Under the pieces are notes generated by a model. That model had not been told where the DNA came from. It saw only the letters and a program-made list of their open reading frames with translations, and made no database searches. From Heterodera schachtii (lineage: Eukaryota > Nematoda > Chromadorea > Rhabditida > Heteroderidae), in NCBI GenBank assembly GCA_023374025.1, contig SIJG01000049.1, forward strand, positions 62,001 to 126,000: a stretch of 64,000 nucleotides of DNA, written 5' to 3'. Position numbers and translations under genes: made by a program. This document shows positions 57,756-64,000 of this stretch, in pieces (the first letter of the stretch is position 1; the number at the start of each line of letters is the position of its first letter).

Positions 57756-58420
57756 AATATGCTAAAAATGTAAATTGAAATCAATAAAATTAGCAATAAA
57801 AATAAAATGAAATATTTTTGTATAATACAAATCCTAATTTTCCTTACCAATACGGGGACGGATTTTTCTCTGAGTCAGAGAGATCTCGAGTCGGGACTCC
57901 GACTAAAACCCGGTCCCTATCAATCCCGAAAAATTTAGAAAAATGATCGGGACGAATCCCTGTCGGGATTTTGATGAAAACCCGGTCCAGCTCAACCCAG
58001 AAGAATTTTTGTAGCATGTAAATGATCACTTTTGTTCGGCACTTTTCTAATAAAAAATTGTATTATGTACACAAACAATAAAGAAATATGCCCAATAAAA
58101 TAAAGAAAATTGGCATGGATTATGAATATGCTATAGATGTAAATTGAATTGATCAATAAAAGTAATAAAATGGCAATAAAAATAAAATAGAAAATTTTCA
58201 TAATACAAATACCTAATTATTCTTTAACCATTAGGGGAAAGAATTGTTCTTCGAATTAGAACAAGTTAAAACAAAGTAAAAAGCCCATAAAATTTAAAGG
58301 AACATAGGTCCAGCGATGCTGGGATTTATATGAAATATTTTTGTATAATACAAATACCTAATTATCCTTAACCATTAGGGGAATGGATTTTATCCGAATT
58401 AGAGAGAGTTAAAACACGTA
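57756..58420. repeat. Repeated upstream block, three versions
   Basis: The block GAATATGCTA...AATACAAATACCTAATTA...TTAACCATTAGGGGAA...TTAAAAC occurs at 57,751-57,875, 58,121-58,275 and, shorter, 58,335-58,415; a fourth copy lies at 47,411-47,565. It marks duplication of promoter-side sequence of the short Ubl genes. Confidence 0.6.
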
Positions 58421-59000
58421 AATTTTCTGAAATTTTTTTCGAGCCATTTCTTAGGGGGTGTATTTTCCCAATTTTATTGCATTTTTAATGGAATTTTTCG
58501 CAAAAACGCCAAAAAAGGCATGAAAACCCAAAAAGGCCAAAAAATGCATTTAAGGCACGAAAATCCTGAAATAGGCCAAAAAAGGCATAATAAAAGCCAA
58601 CGTAGAAGCTTCAACCCAAATGGAAAATGTGTTATTTATGCTTAATATGTCGAAAATATTGCGCAAAAAAAGGCATATGCCTAAAAATCCGGTCTCTAAT
58701 TATGACAAAAAAAATGTTTTCTTTGGGCGGCTGCAACTGTTGTGCAGCTACGGTTCAGGCCTGTACAAATTCATTTAAAAATAGATGGTGGATGCAAACC
58801 CACCAAAAGAGTTCATTTTATTGAATTGTTTTTGAATTAATTTTTGTTATCTTTGGGACAAATATTTTTTTATAAATTTTATTTTAATTTTTCGAAAGTT
58901 TTGACCTGTTTTTTCTTGAAAATTACTTGATCGTCGGTATGCTAGTGGTGGTTTAATACGGTAGCCCGCCCGCTAATGTCCCCAAATCCGCTAAAATACC
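58421..59000. other. Spacer with AAGGCC/AAAATGC words
   Basis: GGCATAAA-type words (58,500-58,690) and a CCGGTCTCTA hAT end at about 58,690-58,699 without its partner. No gene. Confidence 0.4.
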
Positions 59001-61035
59001 TTACCATAATTTTATCTGTCTCCAACAAAAAAAGTCCAAATTCGTTTCTTTTTCAGGTCCAATGCCGTAATGTTCCAATGTTGCATCGTTATTCTCAAGT
59101 TTAGTGCCATTATCTTTGCGCAGTTCTATTTCTCCGGTTTCACAATTCAATTCCTCGCCCTTCTCCTTCCTTATGCGGTCCTTCAAACTTTGCACAATAT
59201 CGGTGCCCATCACTTTAAAGGTGCTATGTCATTATTTAAAAACCATCATTATGTGCGTTATTTAAAAAACCATCAAAATAAAAATTTTTGCTTATAACTT
59301 TGCTCTAAAAAGAGCAAATTTTTATTTCTTGCTATCATTCGATAGAACTAAGTATTCTTTATGAGCCTGTAAAATTTCAAAAAAATTCATTATGTTTGAA
59401 AAAAGTTATGGCCAAAAATGTTCGAAAACAAGGGGTTTTTGAGTTCCTCGAACTATAACTTTTTTAAAACTTAAGGAAATTTTTTGAAATTTTGCAGACT
59501 GATAAAGAACACTTAGGGCTATCGAATGATATCAGGAATTAAAAATTTGGTTGCTTTGGACAAAGTTATAAATAATTTTTCGACAAAAATTTTCATAATG
59601 ATGGTTTTTTAAATAATGCCCTTTATGATGTTTTTTAAATAATGCCCTTTATGATGTTTTTTAAATAACGCCCTTTATGATGTTTTTTAAATAACGGATC
59701 CGCCCCACTTTAAAGGATGATTCGTCTTCGGCAAACATCCTATATCCTTTTGTTACGCGAATTTGAAAATCCAAAGACAAGAAAACAGTGTCATCTTTCA
59801 TAATGCCACAATTCTGAATGGTTTGGTAATTCCCAATTGATTATGACCATCCGGGTCGCCGCTCAACACCTGTTTTTCGGGCAGAATGTCAATTATTTGT
59901 TTGATTTTTTCTTTCAAAATTTGCACAGTATTCTCGGGCTTCACCACAAATGAGTGTTTTCCCCATCGTAGTGCACAAAAATTAAAATTTATCCCATGAC
60001 AGGACAATAATACTGCCTTGTTTAATACCGTAATTTTCCAATTTATTACTGGCATTGAACATCGGACTATTTGAGTACGATCTCAGTATTTGCCTTTTAT
60101 CTGGAATATGCCCAATTTCCTGGATGTTTTCGATCATCCGTTTCAATGTTGCCACAGTACCATTTTATTCACCTCAACTGGGTATCGAATCTTTGGAAGT
60201 TGAAAAATATTATTTAAATCTTTCATGCTCATGGTGCACAAAGAGATAAGAGACAAACTATACGAAGAAAGAATTTTTGGAGTGTATGGGTTAAAAAAAT
60301 TTCAAAACCTGGCATTCAAAACTATTCGCAATTTTGGAAGAATTGTGCAACGGAATTCATCCGATTATACCTCTTTTTATCCAGGTTGAAAAAGTCAATA
60401 ATTAAAAAAAGGAAAAGTATAATTTTGCCAGAGCTTAATGAAAATGTAATGCACCAACATTGTGGCAAAATGCCAATGTGTTATCATTATCTTCTCCATT
60501 TTCATCCTGGTGCTTTTTGGTTTCCAAAAATTTCCCGAGTCGAGACAAAAACCCAAGAGATCGCTTCTCTCGAATAGAACACGCGCCCTCCCCCCACCCC
60601 CGCCTCCCAGCATAGGTCACGTCAATTCCGTTGTCTCCATTAATGTCACCCACATTCGTCCAATGTTTCATTGTTCCGAAATTCAAAAGTGCCAGCAGTT
60701 GTGTGTCTGTGTAATTTTATTTGACCGCTCAAACAGTTCAAATCTATATCAATCGTCGGCTTAATCTTCTTCTTCAAACTTTTCACAGTGCCTGTGCCAT
60801 TTGTGATATTTCTGAATTTTTTTGTGGCGATGCGCCAATTGACACCGCCGCAACTCAGCAAATTAAAATCAGTAAATTTTTCAAATTTTGATTCAAAATC
60901 ACACAAAATTGACAATTTTTTGTGCAAAGACTGCTCAGAAATACGGCAAATTTGCCAAAATTTCCGGCGGTGACAAAAGACAATTTTAGGCGGATTATCT
61001 GGGTGTAATTGCAAATACTGACAAAAATTGAACAC
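59001..61035 (-). pseudogene. Ubl gene E: decayed multi-Ubl gene
   Basis: Reading the minus strand from about 60,850 down, successive Ubl pieces appear in changing frames: TNGTGTVKSLKKKIKPTIDI with NNETLDECG (60,840-60,646), then TVATLKRMIENIQEIGHIPD (about 60,155-60,095), then HSFVVKPENTVQILKEKIKQ with LPEKQVLSGDPDG (59,955-59,840), then MGTDIVQSLKDRIRKEKGEE with NDATLEHYGIGPEKE (59,213-59,050). A 485-bp foldback splits the region before the last piece. No signal peptide or family promoter was found, so the copy is both 5'-truncated and frameshifted. Confidence 0.7.
59221..59705. mobile_element. GTGCT-family foldback in Ubl gene E
   Basis: It starts GTGCTATGTCATTATTTAAAAACC and ends in repeated GTTTTTTAAATAACGCCC words. 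A perfect 10-bp duplication CACTTTAAAG flanks it (59,211-59,220 and 59,706-59,715; 9 bp if the first base belongs to the element). The words match the foldback at 31.9 kb (GGGCGTTACTC... against GGGCGTTATTT...). Confidence 0.82.
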
Positions 61036-61361
61036 TTAGAAAAAGTCAGAGTGCGGGGACACAGGCTTATGAGCTTAACTGAAAGGGTGCTTAAAATCAG
61101 CCGGTGCGAAAAATGATAAGGAAATACGTATTTAATATATCCGAAAGTTACAGAGCATAAAAGCGAACGATTGGAGGAAAGACAGATAGCCAAAAATAGG
61201 GGATTTTTGTGAGTGTCTTTGTGTAATGAGTTAATTAATAATGGTCGTTTAGCAACGGGAAAAAGTTGTTCGTCACATTATCGATAGATTATATTTTCTT
61301 CAGTTCTGGCCAATTTCGGCGGACGGCGCGTGGACTTTCTTTTCTCAGAAATTTTTTTCCA
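61036..61361. other. Spacer between genes E and F
   Basis: It holds sequence shared, inverted, with 17.49-17.73 kb and the ACAACGGGAAAAAGTTGTTCGTCA block that is the inverse of the 3' flank after genes A and B, as expected downstream of minus-strand gene F. Confidence 0.5.
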
Positions 61362-62411
61362 TCAAATGAAATTGACATAAATTTCATCTCCTTCTTCTTT
61401 AATGCCATTTTCCTCAATTGTTCCGTTGTCATTTGCCAAAGTTTCACCATATTTATTTTTCAGCTTCATTTCTGCTACTTCTCTTGCGTAATTATGCCAA
61501 TTTACTTTAATCATTGCGTAGATCTTTGCCTTCAAAATTTGCACAGTGTCCCCGGCATTAACCTCAACTTTGTCAGAACCTATTACATTATAAGGACTTT
61601 CTAATTTATACGACACGGAAATTTTAAACACATCTTCTAAGAGAATGGTATCGCCTTTTACAATGTCATTGAACACCATGTTACGTTCAACAAGCTTGGT
61701 TAGGTCTGGGAAGCGCAGTTTTTGCCTTTTTGTTGGAATGTCAGTCAGATCTTTGATCTTCTTTTTCAAATCAAACAAAAAATCAGTGGCCTCCACCTCA
61801 ACGGACCATTCTTTCTGTCCATGTTTCACTTTAATTTCAAATTTGTCCCAAGACACGCAAATTTTTTCTTTTTTTCTGATGTTACATTCGTCCATCGTTT
61901 TTGTATTATCATTTAGCGTAAAAGAGCTGCCCCATTTGCTTATAGTTAATGATTCGAGCGGAATTTTAAACATATCTTTGACTTTCTCCCGCAATTGTGC
62001 CACAGTGTCCGTTCTTTGCACTTCAATGTTTTTCCACACTTTCCCGTATTTTAATTTGATTTCAAATTTATCCAATTTAATCTCCGATAGATAAAAGGTT
62101 GGTTTTCCAACCAAATCTTTCAATTTTTTATTCTTCTCAAGCCAAGCAGAATTGCATAAATTATGTTTCAGTTTTTGTCTTTCAGGCTTAATTTTCAATT
62201 TTTCTTCAGTCTTCGTCTTCAAATCGGCAACAGTGTCCGTTTTGTGAATATCAACAAAAATTGTTTTTCCTTTTGAATCATTCCCTTCTCTCGATTCTGG
62301 AATAATTTTATACGGTGGAGCAATGGATAACGGCACCACCATTATCATGATAAACATTATCATTTCAGCAGCAATGCCAACGGAAAAAAGAGAAAAGTCA
62401 AAAAGATTCAT
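61362..62411 (-). CDS. Ubl gene F: intact secreted four-Ubl protein, 349 aa
   Basis: A single open frame runs from ATG 62,411 to the stop at 61,362. A signal segment about residues 1-31 (FSLFSVGIAAEMIMFIMIMV) precedes four ubiquitin-like domains: about 48-111 (DTVADLKTKTEEKLKIKPER), 115-186 (DTVAQLREKVKDMFKIPLES), 190-262 (DFLFDLKKKIKDLTDIPTKR) and 264-349 (DTVQILKAKIYAMIKVN). Adjacent domains share boundary words (DKFEIK(V/L)K) and end GDEIYVNFI, with no Gly-Gly, so no cleavage or conjugation as in true polyubiquitin. It corresponds to domains 1, 4, 5 and 6 of gene B but lacks the intron those copies carry in domain 5. This is the only undamaged multi-domain member. Secreted ubiquitin mimic is an inference from the signal and fold. 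Confidence 0.88.
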   Translation of the reverse strand: MNLFDFSLFSVGIAAEMIMFIMIMVVPLSIAPPYKIIPESREGNDSKGKTIFVDIHKTDTVADLKTKTEEKLKIKPERQKLKHNLCNSAWLEKNKKLKDLVGKPTFYLSEIKLDKFEIKLKYGKVWKNIEVQRTDTVAQLREKVKDMFKIPLESLTISKWGSSFTLNDNTKTMDECNIRKKEKICVSWDKFEIKVKHGQKEWSVEVEATDFLFDLKKKIKDLTDIPTKRQKLRFPDLTKLVERNMVFNDIVKGDTILLEDVFKISVSYKLESPYNVIGSDKVEVNAGDTVQILKAKIYAMIKVNWHNYAREVAEMKLKNKYGETLANDNGTIEENGIKEEGDEIYVNFI

Positions 62412-62530
62412 TTGGGGGAAATTTGAATGAATGGGAACAGGGAGAGAGAGGATGGATATTCAAATGAATGAATGTGAGGACTGTTGCTTCACCACTGACA
62501 AGGAAGCCCGTTTATGGGGAAAATTCTACT
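62412..62530 (-). promoter_or_regulatory. Core promoter of gene F
   Basis: The minus strand reads CCCCATAAACGGGC, then about 25 bp later GCAACAGTCCTCACATTCATTC, then the leader to the ATG. The same pair of words precedes A, B and C. Confidence 0.55.
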
Positions 62531-62556
62531 CAAACATTTCATTATATTAGCAAACA

Positions 62557-62710
62557 GGTGATTACTTTAATTTGGCAGAGTTATAGTGAATTATTGAATT
62601 GGCAATTGCGTGATCACTTAAATTTGGCAGAGTTATAGTGAATTATTGAATTGGCAATTGCGTGATCACTTAAATTTGGCAGAGTTATAGTGAATTATTG
62701 AATAGGTGAT
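62557..62710 (-). repeat. 52-bp minisatellite upstream of gene F
   Basis: Three units of 52 bp, two nearly identical: GTGATCACTTAAATTTGGC, AGAGTTATAGTGAATT, ATTGAATTGGCAATTGC. This is the inverse of the gene A array and lies about 30 bp beyond the CCCATAAA box. Confidence 0.88.
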
Positions 62711-63499
62711 TCGACATTTTCAGCCCTGAAACTTCCGGCGCTCAGTCAAAACGACGGCGGAAATAATTTTTGCAAGAGCGCTGCAAATGTTGTTTTGACG
62801 GGGCGCCGCAAATTTCTACGCCTCAAGTGCCACCCCGCAAATGACGACGGCCAATCGTGATGAATAAGTCTCTGCTTCAAGAAACTTATGAGCAAAAATT
62901 TTAAAAAAACCTAGTTCTTTGGTTTATTCTGACCATAGATTTTAATACTGAAACAATTACAAAATTTGCTTTGTAATTTGAGTAAATTTGTTGAATATCG
63001 TCAACATTATTGTGGCCAAGTGTCCGTGGGATTTCCGAATGAAAGTTCGTGGGTAAATAGAGCACCCATGGGTTCTTAAGAAAACTGGTTTTATTTTCTG
63101 CAAAATGAGCACGAGTGCCGAGTTATAAAATGCCATTAGTTTTTTATAATTAAAGAAAAGAAACAATTGCTGGTCAGAAATTTTTGGGTCCCAAGTTCGA
63201 ATCCCCTATGTGCAAATCCATTTTGTCATTTTTATTTTTGCTTTTTATGCAAAGTCAATTACCAAAAAAAATTATTTCTGAAAAATTCTTTATTTGAATT
63301 TTATTCAATTAAAAATCAAAAATTACATTTAACATAAAGATGCAATATGTCGCTTTAAAAAATTATATTTTTGTCTAATATTTTTATTGAGTATATTATG
63401 CATTAAAATGAATAAAAAATAAATAAAATTTTGTTTTAAATATAGTCTTTGATAATTGAATAGGCAAAAAAACAAAAATAAAGAATTAAAAAAAAAAAT
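62711..63499. other. Spacer, GC-richer at its start
   Basis: Bases 62,730-62,860 have clearly higher GC (CGGCGCTCAGTC, GACGGGGCGCCGC), but no gene or element ends were found. A B-box-like AAGTTCGAATCCC lies at about 63,194. The rest is AT-rich. Confidence 0.4.
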
Positions 63500-63577
63500 A
63501 ATTTTGCATATTAGGGAACCGAACATGGGTTAAAAACGCTAACTAGCGCACTACCGTTACCACTGGACAATGCATGC
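63500..63577 (-). repeat. tRNA-derived unit
   Basis: The minus strand has A-box-like GTCCAGTGGTAACGGTAGTG, then GCGCTAGTTAGCG as a hairpin, then a B-box-like TGTTCGGTTCCC. No intact acceptor stem. Confidence 0.45.
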
Positions 63578-63587
63578 AGAAGGACGA

Positions 63588-63690
63588 CACCCAACTCGTT
63601 TTTATTACCCCAACTCGTTTTTATTACTCCAACTCGTTTTTATTACCCCAACTCGTTTTTTTTTTACCCCAACTCGTTTTTTTGATGTAA
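63588..63690. repeat. Tandem array CCCAACTCGTTTTTATTA
   Basis: Five units of 18-22 bp. By analogy with the other arrays in this window it is probably the subterminal repeat of a MULE-like element extending past the right edge. Confidence 0.75.
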
Positions 63691-63775
63691 AAAATAGAAA
63701 AATCAAAGGAAAACGCTTAAATTTTCAAAATTTTTAGTTCTAAAGTAATCCAGAAAACCCAAATTGGTGCTACAA

Positions 63776-63955
63776 ATGGACAAAGGCAGGGCCGGAAAAG
63801 AGGAGGGACAGCGTTACGTGTGCTCTGGATGCAGGCGAATAAAGGACAAGAAGGAAGTTCCTAGTGACACAAAATTGACTGCAAGGAAGGACTTGGTGAA
63901 TCATGGGCAGACAGCGGTACGAAATACCCCATTTTTTGTCAACCATTCTCAATGA
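63776..63955 (+). CDS. Hypothetical exon with a Cys-x-x-Cys motif
   Basis: The frame is open from ATG 63,776 to a stop at 63,955, with better codon-like composition than its surroundings. It reads RYVCSGCRRIKDKKEVPSD with a CxxC that could bind zinc, then DLVNHGQTAVRNTPFF. A GT near 63,915 could be a donor, so this may be the first exon of a gene, possibly the transposase of the element whose array lies just upstream. The family was not recognised. Confidence 0.35.
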   Translation: MDKGRAGKEEGQRYVCSGCRRIKDKKEVPSDTKLTARKDLVNHGQTAVRNTPFFVNHSQ

Positions 63956-64000
63956 CGGAATTTCTAGGCGTCGAAGTGAGTATCTTTTTTTGAAAATGCC

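Overview
The window is AT-rich eukaryotic DNA with spliced genes, and it is crowded with small DNA transposons. Three things point to a tylenchid plant-parasitic nematode, most likely a cyst nematode: many short secreted-protein genes of one family, a nematode-type F-box-like family gene, and a spliced ATAD2/lex-1 orthologue. The species assignment is inference; no rRNA or mitochondrial marker is present.

Layout. From 1 to 5.75 kb there are only repeats: foldbacks, hAT elements and arrays of short subterminal repeats, plus one weak minus-strand gene relic. From 5.8 to 30.3 kb there is a plus-strand cluster of four decayed copies (here A, B, C and D) of a secreted tandem ubiquitin-like (Ubl) gene. 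Each is broken by frameshifts, internal deletions or transposons landing in coding sequence (a PIF-like element in A, a hAT in B, two MULEs and a Tc1/mariner element in D). A 2.1-kb segment containing the end of D is tandemly duplicated. From 30.7 to 33.35 kb lies a minus-strand F-box-like family gene whose second exon carries a 1.3-kb foldback element. From 34.1 to 44.4 kb is a plus-strand, 19-exon ATAD2/lex-1 gene; all splice phases close, giving 1172 codons plus a stop. From 44.5 to 62.7 kb the Ubl family reappears on the minus strand: three intact single-Ubl secreted genes (I, H, G), one decayed multi-Ubl copy (E) and one intact four-Ubl gene (F). Foldbacks, hAT elements and a decayed helix-turn-helix gene lie between them. 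The right edge enters another array-bearing element.

Function. The Ubl proteins share a secretion signal of about 25-35 residues followed by one to six ubiquitin-fold repeats. None ends in the diglycine needed for conjugation. Core promoters are shared (a CCCATAAA box, then GCA(A)CAGTCCTCACATTCATTCA about 35 bp on), and three members carry a 52-bp minisatellite upstream built on the palindrome GTGATCAC. The inferred picture is a fast-evolving family of secreted, non-conjugatable ubiquitin mimics, plausibly parasitism effectors, whose copies are remodelled by deletion between their own domains and by transposons. The lex-1 gene is a conserved chromatin gene in the middle and is probably unrelated to the cluster in function.
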